Of a DNA stretch of 64,000 nt, positions 38,276-47,535 are shown in pieces; within the stretch, counting starts at the first letter, position 1, and each line of letters starts with the position of its first letter. The stretch comes from CATQHP01 sp965205595. GTDB lineage: Bacteria; Acidobacteriota; Terriglobia; Bryobacterales; UBA6623. The position numbers and the translations under genes are program-made. The notes beneath the pieces are model-generated. The model was not told the origin of the DNA. It worked only from the letters and a program-made list of their open reading frames with translations, and did no database searches. The stretch is taken from the NCBI GenBank assembly GCA_965205595.1, contig CBDBHI010000004.1:121470-185469 (forward strand), read 5' to 3'.

Positions 38276-39394
38276 GTACTTAGTTGCGTAAGTTAGAATA
38301 TTTACTGGCGAGGGGACGAGGGGCGACGACGGTCTTGGTCCATTCGAACGGAGTAGCCTTGGAGTTGTAGACGCGGACGAAGCTGTCGATGGCCTCGCGC
38401 ACCTGCCGGGGGGAAGTGAAACTCGCCCCCCGCAAGGCGCGGCGGCTCAGAATCGAAAACCACACCTCAACCTGATTCATCCACGAACTGTAGGTCGGCG
38501 TGTAGTGAAAATGGATGTTCGCATGACGTTGCAGCCAGCGGTCATTTTTGGGCTTGTGAGTGTTCAAGTTATCCAAGATGATGTGGATCTCGCGGCCTTC
38601 GTGGATGGCCGCGATGTGGTTCATGAAGTCGAGAAACTCGCGACGCCGTCGGCGCCAATAGTGTCCGGCGATGATGAATCCGGTAGCCACTTCCAGCGCG
38701 GCGAAAAGCGGCGTCGTGCCGTGCCGCCTGTAGCCGTGCGAGAAGCCCGTCAAGGCCTTGCCGTTGGGCAAGCGTAGCCAGCCCTGCGCTCGCTCCAAGG
38801 CCTGGATGCTCGGCTTCTCGTCGACCGCGAGCACCACGGCGTTTTCCGGCGGGCTGAGGTAGAGTCCGACAATGTCGGCGGCCTTGCGAGCGAACTCCGG
38901 GTCGGTTGACAAACACCAACTGCGCCGCCGCCGCAAGGACACGCCGAGCTGCCGCAGTACGCGCCAGACTTGATGCTTGCTGACGTCGCCGAGAGCTTCC
39001 GCGAGCAGTTCGCCTGTCCAAGTGGCGTGCCCTTCGGGCGGAGCTTCGTCGAGTTGGCAGAGGATGCGTTTGCGCGTCGCTTGGTCGTACCGCGCGGGCC
39101 TGCCGGAACGCGCTTGATCGCATAATCCCGCCAGACGTTGCTGGGCGAAGCGGGTGCGCCATTTCGACACGCGCGCCGCCGGGGATCCCAGTTGCCGGGC
39201 GATCTCGGCGGTCGAGGTAGCGGCGGCCGCCAGCAGCACAATGCGAGCGCGCTCCACCATGCGCCGTTCGGACTTGTGGCCGCGCACCCAGAGTCGCAGC
39301 GTCTCTTCTTCCTCGGCGTTCAGTCGAATCACCGTTGCCGGTCTTGCCATACCGACATTTTACAGTTAAAGGCCTTACTTTCGCAAGTTAGTAC
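38276..39394 (-). mobile_element. IS630-family insertion sequence, copy 2 (1119 bp)
   Basis: Same length and ends as copy 1, flanked by TA at 38274-38275 and 39395-39396. The one base difference I noticed lies near the left end (G at 20589 in copy 1 versus T here). Unlike copy 1, the flanks are two unrelated truncated genes (SLC13 permease and AGCS symporter), so the copy marks a recombination or deletion junction. Confidence 0.93.
38280..39350 (-). CDS. IS630-family transposase (copy 2)
   Basis: 356 aa, read as identical to the copy 1 transposase except for Asn in place of His at KYSNLRN near the C terminus. The DDE motifs AVDEKPS, ILDNLNTHK and NQVEVWFSIL are intact. The near identity of the copies implies recent transposition or gene conversion. 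Confidence 0.93.
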   Translation of the reverse strand: MARPATVIRLNAEEEETLRLWVRGHKSERRMVERARIVLLAAAATSTAEIARQLGSPAARVSKWRTRFAQQRLAGLCDQARSGRPARYDQATRKRILCQLDEAPPEGHATWTGELLAEALGDVSKHQVWRVLRQLGVSLRRRRSWCLSTDPEFARKAADIVGLYLSPPENAVVLAVDEKPSIQALERAQGWLRLPNGKALTGFSHGYRRHGTTPLFAALEVATGFIIAGHYWRRRRREFLDFMNHIAAIHEGREIHIILDNLNTHKPKNDRWLQRHANIHFHYTPTYSSWMNQVEVWFSILSRRALRGASFTSPRQVREAIDSFVRVYNSKATPFEWTKTVVAPRPLASKYSNLRN

Positions 39395-40570
39395 TAGGCG
39401 GTAGGGTAGCGCTGCTTTGGTCCCGAAAAGATAGGTGATCGCGGTCTCGCCGTAGTAGGCCCAGCCGACTACGGTTGAGAAAGCGAAAAGGATAATGGCG
39501 ACGCTAATCAGCGAGTCTCCCCACTCGCCGGGTAGGCCTGCTTGGAAGGCCCGTGCTGAAAGCGAGGCGCCGGTTTCGCCGGAACTCCATACGCCCGTCG
39601 AGAGCACGACGAAGCCGGTGAGCATGCAGACAACCAGCGTGTCGACAAAGACGCCAAAGATGCCGTACATCGCCTGCCGGACGGGATGATCGGTGACCGC
39701 GGACGCGTGCACGATCGGAGCGCTGCCGAGCCCCGCCTCGTTCGAGAACAGGCCGCGGGCGATGCCGATCTGTACCGCGTTGCGCACCGTCGCTCCGGCG
39801 AAACCACCGATTGCGGCCTGGCCGTTGAAGGCGGAGGAGAGCACGAGTTGGATCACCGCCGGCAGTTCGCCGAGGTGGGTGGCGAGCACGTAGAGGGCGG
39901 CGGCCAGGTACAGCGCGCACATCCCTGGCACCAGCACCTGGGCGACTTCAGCGATGCGCTTGATACCGCCGAGCACGACTAGGGCGGTTGCGGCCGCCAA
40001 GGCAATGCCGGAGATGAATGGCGGTACTCCGAAACTTGACTGGGCGACGTCCGCGACGGAGTTGGCCTGCACCATATTGCCGATGCCGAATCCGGCTAAG
40101 GCAGTCAGACCGGCGAATATGGCTCCGAGCCATGGCAGGCGCATGCCACGCGCTAAGACGTACATCGGGCCTCCGCGCATCGTGCCGGAAGCGTCTCGCT
40201 CGCGATAGTTTAGAGAGATTGCGATCTCGGAAAACTTGGTGGCCATTCCGAATACGCCCGATATGAACAGCCAAAACAGCGCTCCGGGGCCCCCCGCGGC
40301 GATGGCTGTCGAGACGCCCGCGATGTTACCGACGCCGACCGTAGCGGCGAGCGAGGTCGACAGCGCTTGAAACGGAGTTACGGTCCCCTCGCCCTGTGCC
40401 TTTGTGCCTAACCCGCCCAGAACTTGGCGAATAGCGAAGGGGAAGCGGCGGAATTGAATGCCTCGAGTCGTGAAAGTGAGCAAGATGCCGGTGCCGACCA
40501 GCGCCACGATCATTGGCGGGCCCCAGACGATGGAGTTCACGAAATCGTTAATAGCTGTGAGCGTGTCCAT
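39395..40570 (-). pseudogene. AGCS-family sodium:amino-acid symporter, C-terminal end removed at IS630 copy 2
   Basis: About 392 native codons from the ATG at 40570. AGCS hallmarks: FQALSTSLAATVGVGNIAGVSTAIAAGGPGALFW, GGPMYVLARGM, ARGLFSNEAGLGSAPIVHA and GWAYYGETAITYLFG. Full-length AlsT/AgcS proteins have about 450-480 aa, so the last helix or two are lost. The frame reads on into the IS for 21 residues and stops at 39329. Function is doubtful. Confidence 0.85.
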
Positions 40571-40621
40571 GCAAATGTTGCGATAGCGGACACGCTAGCA
40601 TAACCCAAGGAGCCGGACGTT

Positions 40622-41911
40622 ATGAACATTCATCTTGCATTCGACAAACAGGGCACCGACATCTCGCTTCCCGACGTTTTGAACACTACGGTTTTGGAAG
40701 CGCGCTACGCGGCGGAAGTGCCAGACGCCGAGGCTGCTGTCGCCGCCGCGATCGCGGCGCCTATAGGCTGTCCGCCGCTTGCCGAGATGGCGCAAGGCAA
40801 GAGGAGCGCGGCGATCTCAATCTGCGACATCACGCGGCCGGCGCCGAACAAGCTCGTGCTTCCGCATGTGATGCGGGCGTTAGAGGCCGGCGGAATTGCA
40901 AGCGAGAACATCACGATCTTGATCGCGACGGGTCTGCATAGAGAAGCTACCGCGGGTGAACTCGACGAGATTGTAGGTCCCGAGCTTCTGGGGCGGCACA
41001 AGGTTGATTCGCACCGGGCGAAGGAGATCGACGAGCAGACGTTTTTGGGCGAGACCACGGGCGGTACGCAGGCGTTTATCGATAGCCGATTTATCGAAGC
41101 GGATTTACACATAACGCTCGGATTCATCGAGCCACATCTGATGGCGGGATTTTCAGGCGGGCGGAAATTGATTTCGATTGGGCTTGCTGGTGAGAGAACG
41201 ATCAAGCGGCTACACAGCCCGCTATACATGCGCGACGCGAAGGCCGGGGAAGGTTCGTTTCCGGATAACCCACTGCATCGGGAATTGATTGAGATCGCTG
41301 AGATGGCGCGCCACGACTTCATGATCGATGTGGCTTTGACGCAGACTCGCGGAATCGCCGCCGTGTTCGCCGGCGAGCCGGTCGCGGCTCACGCCCAAGG
41401 CGTGGAGTTTGTGCGTGAGTCGACGCTTGCGGAAATTACCGAGCCCGCCGACGCGGTGATTACGACCTCGGGTGGTTATCCGCTGGATTTAACGTTTTAT
41501 CAGGCAGTGAAGGGAATTACGGCTGCGTCGCACATCGTCAAAGACGGCGGCGAGATTCTGGTGATCGCGGCTTGCCGCGAGGGGATGGGAAGCCCGGAAT
41601 TTAGCGAACTGATGCGGAACGCAGGGGCCTCTTCGCTATTGCTCGATGAGTTGGCCGATCGGCCCGTGGAGGTCGACCAGTGGCAGGCCGAAAAGCTGGC
41701 GATCGTCGCCCGTAAGGCACGGCTGTCGTTCGGCGTGCCGGGAGTCGCGGCGGAAGATCGGGCGCTGCTTTGGGGGCCGGCATTCGCGGATCCGCAAGAG
41801 GCCGTGAACGATTTATTGGGGAGGCTGCCAGCCAGCGGGCGCGTGATCGTAATCCCCGAAGGGCCTTACGTTTTCTCGCAAATGGAAGCGACGCCGGCGG
41901 CAGTCGCTTAG
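40622..41911 (+). CDS. larA: LarA-family (DUF2088) nickel-pincer racemase-like protein
   Basis: 429 aa; ATG preceded by AAGGAG. Typical motifs: ICDITRPAPN, IATGLHREAT, LGFIEPHLMAGFSGGRKLISIGLAG (the lysine that anchors the NPN cofactor in LarA lies in the SGGRK segment) and SGGYPLDLTFYQAVKG. LarA homologs racemise or epimerise 2-hydroxy acids using a nickel pincer nucleotide made by LarB, LarC and LarE; none of these is in the window. The catalytic His pair seems present (GLHR, EPH), but the exact substrate is not evident. Stand-alone, followed by tRNA-Ala. Confidence 0.85.
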   Translation: MNIHLAFDKQGTDISLPDVLNTTVLEARYAAEVPDAEAAVAAAIAAPIGCPPLAEMAQGKRSAAISICDITRPAPNKLVLPHVMRALEAGGIASENITILIATGLHREATAGELDEIVGPELLGRHKVDSHRAKEIDEQTFLGETTGGTQAFIDSRFIEADLHITLGFIEPHLMAGFSGGRKLISIGLAGERTIKRLHSPLYMRDAKAGEGSFPDNPLHRELIEIAEMARHDFMIDVALTQTRGIAAVFAGEPVAAHAQGVEFVRESTLAEITEPADAVITTSGGYPLDLTFYQAVKGITAASHIVKDGGEILVIAACREGMGSPEFSELMRNAGASSLLLDELADRPVEVDQWQAEKLAIVARKARLSFGVPGVAAEDRALLWGPAFADPQEAVNDLLGRLPASGRVIVIPEGPYVFSQMEATPAAVA

Positions 41912-41918
41912 TGAGTTT

Positions 41919-41994
41919 TGGTGGACGGCATGGGACTTGAACCCACGGCCTCCGCGTTGCGAACGCGGCGCTCTCCCAACTGAGCTAGCCGCCC
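41919..41994 (-). tRNA. tRNA-Ala (CGC anticodon)
   Basis: A 76-base cloverleaf on the minus strand: acceptor GGGCGGC pairs with GCCGTCC, D arm CTAGCTCAGTTGGGAGAGC, anticodon stem CCGCG/CGCGG around loop TTCGCAA (anticodon CGC), T arm GTGGG-TTCAAGT-CCCAT, and an encoded CCA end. All arms fold; it looks functional. Confidence 0.97.
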
Positions 41995-42043
41995 CTGATG
42001 GACTTTTTTGATTGTATCAACCCGCCTACTCGGGCATCACCAT

Positions 42044-43648
42044 TCAACGACTGAGTTGTTCGATGCCCCGGTCGTGGAGTTCCAGGACGCGGGCGCGGTC
42101 CGCGGGCGTCTTGTAGCGGCCCTTTTGGGCGTATAGTTGCTTCGCCGCCTCGAATTGCCTGATCAGAAATTCGGCGTCGGCAGCCGACCAGATTGGTTCC
42201 GAGGCAACGAACACGGGTACGGCCGCGGTGTGTGCTATCGCGTCTTGTTTGACCGCGTCAATCGCAATTCCGACGCCTCTGGCGGCTAGCCAAGTGCTGT
42301 CATCGAGACTGGTCGAGTGATCGAGAACGATACTGTACGTGTCACCGTCGCGGGCTGCGTTTGACGTCGTGGCAATCACTTCGCCGCCTTGGATGATTTC
42401 AAGCCGGCGGAGAGGCCGGGTTGCACTCAGTTCGGCGTGGATCGAAACATTTTCCGTCGACGAAAGTTTGACGGCGCCGGCGGGGTCCTCGCCATTGATC
42501 GTTAGACGAATGAGCGGGCCGCTGCTGACAAATACCTCACCATTACGGACGGCGCGATTCCAGGCCTCAGGCCCTGTCTCGTCGCCGTTGCGCGTGTACA
42601 TGCGCATTCCGCCAAGGAATGGTTGCCACGGATCGCGGTAAGGGTTGTTCGGCAGGTCGGTGCCCGCGGTCGGAGGGAGCATGAAACCGCAGTTGAGCAG
42701 GCGATACCAGGTATCGAGATTGTAGAGGTGCGAGTTGCCGATCTCCCAGAAATCGACGGCTCCCAACACGGCGTCAAGCGCCGCGGTCACACCATCGCCA
42801 TACGCACCGCCGTGCGCGACGCCGGGCATTCCGCCAAGCTCACGAGACCGCAGCAGCACATCATGAAGCGGGGGGAAGTTGTAGGGCGCATCGGGGCGAC
42901 CGGCCATGATTGGCTGAATGATTTCGTTGAGCCCGAAGAGTAGCGTGTGGCCTTGGAGGCCATCGCGATATTCCTCGCCGGGGATGATTGTCCGCACGCC
43001 GTCGGTTCCGACTCCGGCATTCCCGTAGGCGAACTGGCGGGCCCAGATGCCAGGCACCATTCCGCCTTTCAGCACCATGAACTGAGCATGGCTGAGTCCG
43101 TCGGCGTCAAGCATGTCGAACCAGTCGCGGTCGGCGGTGGGCTCGTTGCGGTCGTAGTGAAGATGAGCGTCAGCCGCGCGCCAGCCCCGCTCGTGGAATC
43201 GATTCCAGCGCTGAAGACGGACCTCGATGGGAGTACGATCACCTTCGACATCGACGTCAACGCTCACTGGAACGTAGTCAAAGCCCTTGACGACGTGGAT
43301 GCGCGCCGATTTCGCGTCGGGAGTGAGCGGTATCTCTAGCGGGCCGCTGCCCCGAGCGTAGACGACAACCTGGCTTTGACGCTTGGAAATGTGTACGGAG
43401 ACGAATCGGAGTCCGTGCGACCCCAGCCACCCTGGATCGTGCGACCACCCGTCAACCTCGAGACTGACTCGCGCGGCCGTCGGCTCGCCGCTTTCGGCGT
43501 CGATGATTGACAGCAGCAGGCGCGGGCTCCAGGTCGAGTCTTTGCGAATCTGCGCGGGGGTCGTATCCAGCGCCAACCATAAAGCGGCGCAAGTTGCGGC
43601 GACAGCTAGTGGGCGTAGCCAACGCTCGGCGGTGCGCCCGGCAAACAT
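42044..43648 (-). CDS. Exported CehA/McbA-type metallohydrolase (PHP superfamily)
   Basis: 534 aa with an N-terminal hydrophobic signal (LAVAATCAALWLALDT). A beta-sandwich of about 140 residues precedes the metallohydrolase core: AADAHLHYDRN, PGEEYRDGLQGHTLLFG, GVAHGGAYGDG, FWEIGNSHLYN and PPTAGTDLPNN supply His/Asp/Glu metal ligands. A C-terminal Ig-like domain and helix follow. Family members include the carbaryl hydrolase CehA, but the substrate here is unknown. It is adjacent, with the same direction and one base between, to the TIM-barrel gene at 43650. Confidence 0.87.
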   Translation of the reverse strand: MFAGRTAERWLRPLAVAATCAALWLALDTTPAQIRKDSTWSPRLLLSIIDAESGEPTAARVSLEVDGWSHDPGWLGSHGLRFVSVHISKRQSQVVVYARGSGPLEIPLTPDAKSARIHVVKGFDYVPVSVDVDVEGDRTPIEVRLQRWNRFHERGWRAADAHLHYDRNEPTADRDWFDMLDADGLSHAQFMVLKGGMVPGIWARQFAYGNAGVGTDGVRTIIPGEEYRDGLQGHTLLFGLNEIIQPIMAGRPDAPYNFPPLHDVLLRSRELGGMPGVAHGGAYGDGVTAALDAVLGAVDFWEIGNSHLYNLDTWYRLLNCGFMLPPTAGTDLPNNPYRDPWQPFLGGMRMYTRNGDETGPEAWNRAVRNGEVFVSSGPLIRLTINGEDPAGAVKLSSTENVSIHAELSATRPLRRLEIIQGGEVIATTSNAARDGDTYSIVLDHSTSLDDSTWLAARGVGIAIDAVKQDAIAHTAAVPVFVASEPIWSAADAEFLIRQFEAAKQLYAQKGRYKTPADRARVLELHDRGIEQLSR

Positions 43649-43649
43649 C

Positions 43650-44570
43650 TCAAGCGCCGTAAACGGCCTGGTACTGCGACTTTAGATATTTGTAATCCCG
43701 TTCGATTGCGGCCATTTCCTTCTCAATCCGTTGAGACTCTGTCGGGGCCTCGATCTTGTACTCGACGTGTAACGAAATCGGCCCGCTGAAGCCGCTGGCT
43801 TCGAGCATTTTGAAGAATTTCGGGTAGTTGACCATTCCTTGGCCTAGCGGACACATGGTGGCGTCCCACTTGCCATTGACCTTCTCCCAGAAGAAGTCTT
43901 TGCAGGCAACCATTTTGAGTTTGGATTGCAAGCGGTGGAAGCCAATTTCCCAGCCCGCATCACCTCCCTCGATGGTGGCGTGACACGGGTCATAGTAGAA
44001 ACCGACGGCTGCGGGGTCAGTGTCGCGCAGGACCCACCAGTGGTCCCACAGCGAGCTGCCGACGTAGGCGCCCGAGTGATTGTGAAAACCTCCAGAAATG
44101 CCGGCGTGTTGGGCGATCGCGGCTAGGCTTTCAACGTCGGACTTGACCTGTGCGAGATAGCTGTCGAGCTTGGAGACGTCTTTAAATTTGTAGTAGCCGA
44201 TCTTGAAGTAGGGGATGCCGAGGTTTGCCGCGGTATAAAGTGTCGGGCGGGCCGCCGGGTCGTTGCGGGACAGCAGCCCGGTGGTGATCATCGGAATCGA
44301 GACGCCCTCGGCGGCTAGCGCTTCGTGAACACGCGGCAGGTCCCGCTCGGCGTTCTCGGGCAGGACATGGCCTTTGGGGCGGGTTGTTAGGTCGACGCCG
44401 GGAAAGCCCATTTGCTTCAGCGTCGAAGCCATCTCTTTGTAACCCAGGTGCGGCAGGTGCTTTGAGAAAAGGCAGAGGGTCGGCTTTGTGGGTTCGTCCT
44501 GGCGCGGTGCGGCGGAGGCGGCGACGCTCGCGGCGGCGGCAAGGACTTGACGGCGGCTGTAGTTGGGCAT
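43650..44570 (-). CDS. Tat-exported sugar phosphate isomerase/epimerase-like TIM-barrel protein
   Basis: 306 aa. The N terminus is a twin-arginine-type signal (SRRQVLAAAASVAASA). The AP-endonuclease-2/xylose-isomerase-like barrel shows LTTRPKGHV, FHNHSGAYVG, FYYDPCHATIEGG, VACKDFFWEK and SLHVEYK, giving the usual His/Asp/Glu metal site. Homologs isomerise or epimerise sugars such as hydroxypyruvate or inosose; exported versions are typical of Acidobacteriota and Planctomycetes. It overlaps no other gene but is directly followed by the CehA-like hydrolase, so a shared catabolic role is likely. Confidence 0.85.
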   Translation of the reverse strand: MPNYSRRQVLAAAASVAASAAPRQDEPTKPTLCLFSKHLPHLGYKEMASTLKQMGFPGVDLTTRPKGHVLPENAERDLPRVHEALAAEGVSIPMITTGLLSRNDPAARPTLYTAANLGIPYFKIGYYKFKDVSKLDSYLAQVKSDVESLAAIAQHAGISGGFHNHSGAYVGSSLWDHWWVLRDTDPAAVGFYYDPCHATIEGGDAGWEIGFHRLQSKLKMVACKDFFWEKVNGKWDATMCPLGQGMVNYPKFFKMLEASGFSGPISLHVEYKIEAPTESQRIEKEMAAIERDYKYLKSQYQAVYGA

Positions 44571-44584
44571 GGCTGCCCTTTATC

Positions 44585-45412
44585 TTACTGCCGGGCGGCG
44601 TGGTTGAGGGCCCATTTGCAGCGGGTATACGCGATACGGAAGCCGTTTCGCTCGGCGTTGCGTTGCGAAGCGCTGCCTGGAGCGGCGCAGATCATTGCGA
44701 TGTCACAGCCATGTTCGCGACTGTAGTTCAGGCGAGCATCGAGTAGTGCCGACTGCGCCCCGCGCCGACGCGCTTCCGGAATGGTACATGCCCCGGCAAG
44801 AAGAACGACCCCTTGATGGACGGCCACGGCCGCGGCGCCGACCGCGGCGCCGTCAATCTCAGCTAGAAACAGGACTCCCCCTTCTCGATTCGCAATGACA
44901 GGACCAATATCGAGCAGATAGTCCCCGACTTCAGGGAACTCGCTCCAACCGCGAACAGTGGTCTCCACCCAGACGTCGAGGTCGTTTTGGGCGACCTTGC
45001 GAACATCGATCCGCGTCCTACGCCGGCGACCGCTCATGGCGTCGGCAGTGGGCCGCCACATGACGTTGCTGAATTCGATCGGATGATAGCCGCGCTTGAC
45101 CAGAAGCGGCCAGAGGGACGGGTCGGCCAACGGGCTGACCTCATGGTGGGTGTCGGAGCCCCGATCAGCGAAAAAATTCTCAATCTCTCCGAGATGATCC
45201 GCTGTCGTGTCGGCGAAAATGCCGAGCCCGAACGTCTGGGTGCACGGAGAGCCGACGCCGTCGAACATGGCATACGTTCCCGCGAAGTCAATCCAAACAG
45301 CACCGGTCTCGGGAGAAACGCGCGCCCGTGATTCCACAAACTTCGCGTTGGCGTCAGCCTCGGTTCGTTCAAGCCGTCTCGCGAGAGCGATGTCGGTGAC
45401 GGATGGGTCCAC
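44585..45412 (-). CDS. GNAT-family N-acetyltransferase
   Basis: 275 aa, cytoplasmic. The acetyl-CoA-binding GNAT core is in the last 130 residues: VLFLAEIDGAAVGAAAVAVHQGVVLLAGACTIPEARRRGAQSALL contains the R-R-x-G-A loop, and SASQRNAERNGFRIAYT is the typical end. The N-terminal half is probably a degenerate second GNAT-like domain. It follows dctP by ten bases on the same strand and so could be in the TRAP operon. Acceptor unknown. Confidence 0.85.
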   Translation of the reverse strand: MDPSVTDIALARRLERTEADANAKFVESRARVSPETGAVWIDFAGTYAMFDGVGSPCTQTFGLGIFADTTADHLGEIENFFADRGSDTHHEVSPLADPSLWPLLVKRGYHPIEFSNVMWRPTADAMSGRRRRTRIDVRKVAQNDLDVWVETTVRGWSEFPEVGDYLLDIGPVIANREGGVLFLAEIDGAAVGAAAVAVHQGVVLLAGACTIPEARRRGAQSALLDARLNYSREHGCDIAMICAAPGSASQRNAERNGFRIAYTRCKWALNHAARQ

Positions 45413-45422
45413 TCAAAAGACT

Positions 45423-46442
45423 TTAACGCGCACGGTACTCGTCGCGCAGGCGGCGAACCTCGTCTAGCAGGTCAGCGGGGGCATACCGATCTCGCAATGT
45501 TGGGTAGGCGTCGTCAACCACCTTGACCCACTCCGCCGTCGATGCGGGATCTGCCTCGGTGACGATGAGGCCGTGCTCTTTCATCGTCGCGATCGCCTGT
45601 TCGCCTTGAGCGCGGACAGCGGTTTGAATCGCGGCACCAGCACGCTGGGCCGACTCACGCATCGGCTGATGTTGCTCGGCGGGAATGCTATCCCACACTT
45701 TCTTGTCGATCAGGGTGGCACCGACGATCGGAACGAAGCGCTGGCTGTGCATGTATTTAGCGGAGCCGAACCATTGGTAGCCCGCCGCAATGAGAGGGGG
45801 TACGGCGAAAACCTCGACCAGCCCGGTCTCAAGAGCGGTTTGGAGCTCGGTGAGATCGAGTGGAACGGCGTTGAAACCGAAATCACTGTAGAGACGCAGC
45901 ATCTCGGCATCGCCCTTGCCGGTGTAGAGTTTCATCTTGCGAAGTTCTTCGATCGTTCTGAATGGCCGCACCGAGAAGAAGTGCGCCCAGCCGGCTTCGC
46001 CCCAGTTGAGCACCTTGTAGCCTTTGTTTTCGATGCGTGCCTCAAGCATCGGAGCCATTTTTTCGCGAACATGATCGAACTCTTCGTGCGAGTCAAAAGT
46101 CATGGGTACTTGCAGCGCGCTGACGCCGGTGTCGACGTAGGCCATGCCGGCGCCGGACATCAGAGCGGCTTGCAGCTGCCCGGCGCGCATCTTGCGCAGC
46201 ATGGTCTCTTCATCTCCCGCGACCCCTCCGGGGTAGATGACGAGATCGATAGTGCCGTTTGAGATATCCCGCCAATCCTGCGCCATACGCATCAGCGCAT
46301 CGTGCCAGACGCTGTTTTTGGGGGCGACGGTCGCTAGCTTGACTTTGAGGCCGTGGCGGCGTTGGGCACCGGCGGGGTTCGAAACGCCGAAGCAAAATAG
46401 GACCGCAACTACTAGCATTATGAAACGCACTTTTGTGGTCAT
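45423..46442 (-). CDS. dctP: TRAP transporter substrate-binding protein DctP
   Basis: 339 aa with a signal peptide (FIMLVVAVLFCFGVSNPAGAQ). DctP-family features: LKVKLATVAPKNSVWHDAL, YPGGVAGDEETMLRKMRAGQLQ, GYKVLNWGEAGWAHFFSVRPFRTIEELRKMKL (with the Arg that binds a substrate carboxylate) and VPLDLTELQTALETGLVEVF. It captures a carboxylic acid in the periplasm. TatT is encoded 15 bases upstream. The membrane subunits DctQ and DctM are not adjacent, nor anywhere in the window. Confidence 0.92.
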   Translation of the reverse strand: MTTKVRFIMLVVAVLFCFGVSNPAGAQRRHGLKVKLATVAPKNSVWHDALMRMAQDWRDISNGTIDLVIYPGGVAGDEETMLRKMRAGQLQAALMSGAGMAYVDTGVSALQVPMTFDSHEEFDHVREKMAPMLEARIENKGYKVLNWGEAGWAHFFSVRPFRTIEELRKMKLYTGKGDAEMLRLYSDFGFNAVPLDLTELQTALETGLVEVFAVPPLIAAGYQWFGSAKYMHSQRFVPIVGATLIDKKVWDSIPAEQHQPMRESAQRAGAAIQTAVRAQGEQAIATMKEHGLIVTEADPASTAEWVKVVDDAYPTLRDRYAPADLLDEVRRLRDEYRAR

Positions 46443-46457
46443 GCTCAGCGCTCCTCC

Positions 46458-47363
46458 CTAGAAAAACAGATCATCGATACGAGCGTTTAACCACTGGGCG
46501 CGGCGGTGCGCTAGAGAATTCACGAGGCGGTAGTTTTCATATTGTTCAGGGTCGACAGCTAGCGCTTTTTTCAGCATGTCCTCAAAGAGTTCGCGGTCTT
46601 GCGCGGGCACGGCGGCAACCTCGGCATAGGTCAAGTAGAGGCCCGCTCTCTTGCCACCCGATAGCGCTAGCGCGCGCTCGAAGCTCTTCTTCATAGACGC
46701 GGGGTCCCCTCCACCTGGTTTCGCCGTGGCGAGTTGCAGTTGGAATTCGTGAAGGGAGCCCTCGCTCCAATCTTCGTCTAGCGCCAGCGCGCGGTCGATC
46801 ATGGCTTCGACTTGCGGCAGTCGAACCAACATCGTCGGCTCGGTCGGGTCGATACTTATCGCCAGGCCCAGCGCCGCGCTTGCCCAATACAGCATGTCGA
46901 TATCTTTGGCTCCAACGCGGGCGGCGGCGGCGGTTGGTTCGGCGGCGAGCTGTTCGCTAAATCCCGGATAGCGCCGTTCTAGCGCTCGCAGGCTATATGT
47001 TAGTGCTCGCAAATAAAGGCGGCCGGCGCGGGCGCGGCCGGCTTTGCCTCGGTCGAAGTCTTCGTCGAGCGCCACCTCCGCTGGGAAATCGACATATGCA
47101 AGCGAATAGAGTAGGAATCCGCGAGAGGCGGTCAGCAGTAGACCACGGTGATTCGGAGTTTCCGCGAGCAGACTTTCAACGAGCTTGAGGCTGAATGGCA
47201 GCGCGTCCCCGATGAGCTCCACATCGGAATCGGTTTCATAGACCGAGGGTCCCGGTGAAGCCAGAGCGTCCCCGACCTGGCGAATCGCAAATTTCTTTAT
47301 GGAGCAGCCCGCCGACAGCAGCAGCACGGCTGCCATCGGGACTAGGAGGAATTTTGGGGCCAT
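46458..47363 (-). CDS. TRAP-associated lipoprotein TatT
   Basis: 301 aa. Lipobox LLLSAGC gives a lipid-anchored protein starting at Cys20. The helical remainder matches TatT (Treponema Tp0956 type) with FSLKLVESLLAETPNHRGLLLTASRGFLLYSLAYV, then GRLYLRALTYSLRALERRYPGF and DMLYWASAALGLAISI. TatT trimerises and docks with DctP (TatP) to relay hydrophobic ligands. Immediately upstream of dctP, same strand: a TatT-DctP pair. Confidence 0.9.
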   Translation of the reverse strand: MAPKFLLVPMAAVLLLSAGCSIKKFAIRQVGDALASPGPSVYETDSDVELIGDALPFSLKLVESLLAETPNHRGLLLTASRGFLLYSLAYVDFPAEVALDEDFDRGKAGRARAGRLYLRALTYSLRALERRYPGFSEQLAAEPTAAAARVGAKDIDMLYWASAALGLAISIDPTEPTMLVRLPQVEAMIDRALALDEDWSEGSLHEFQLQLATAKPGGGDPASMKKSFERALALSGGKRAGLYLTYAEVAAVPAQDRELFEDMLKKALAVDPEQYENYRLVNSLAHRRAQWLNARIDDLFF

Positions 47364-47496
47364 TATTCGACTTATTCAGTAAAGCGCAATTTGACGGACC
47401 GGACGTAAGCAAACACCCACGGCTCCAAAACAGTCCTCTCTTGACCCACTCGAGAGAGACGTAAAGAAGGTGACGCCTTTCGGGAGTCGAGAGACC

Positions 47497-47524
47497 ACTT
47501 CCGACGATCCCCATCGTCGGAAGT
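47497..47524 (-). terminator. Strong hairpin after the serine hydrolase gene
   Basis: ACTTCCGACGAT, a CCCC loop, then the exact complement: a perfect 12-base-pair stem. It lies 11 bases beyond the stop of the minus-strand hydrolase (47536) and before the TatT promoter. No T run follows, so the intrinsic efficiency is uncertain. Confidence 0.6.
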
Positions 47525-47535
47525 AGCGTACCGGT

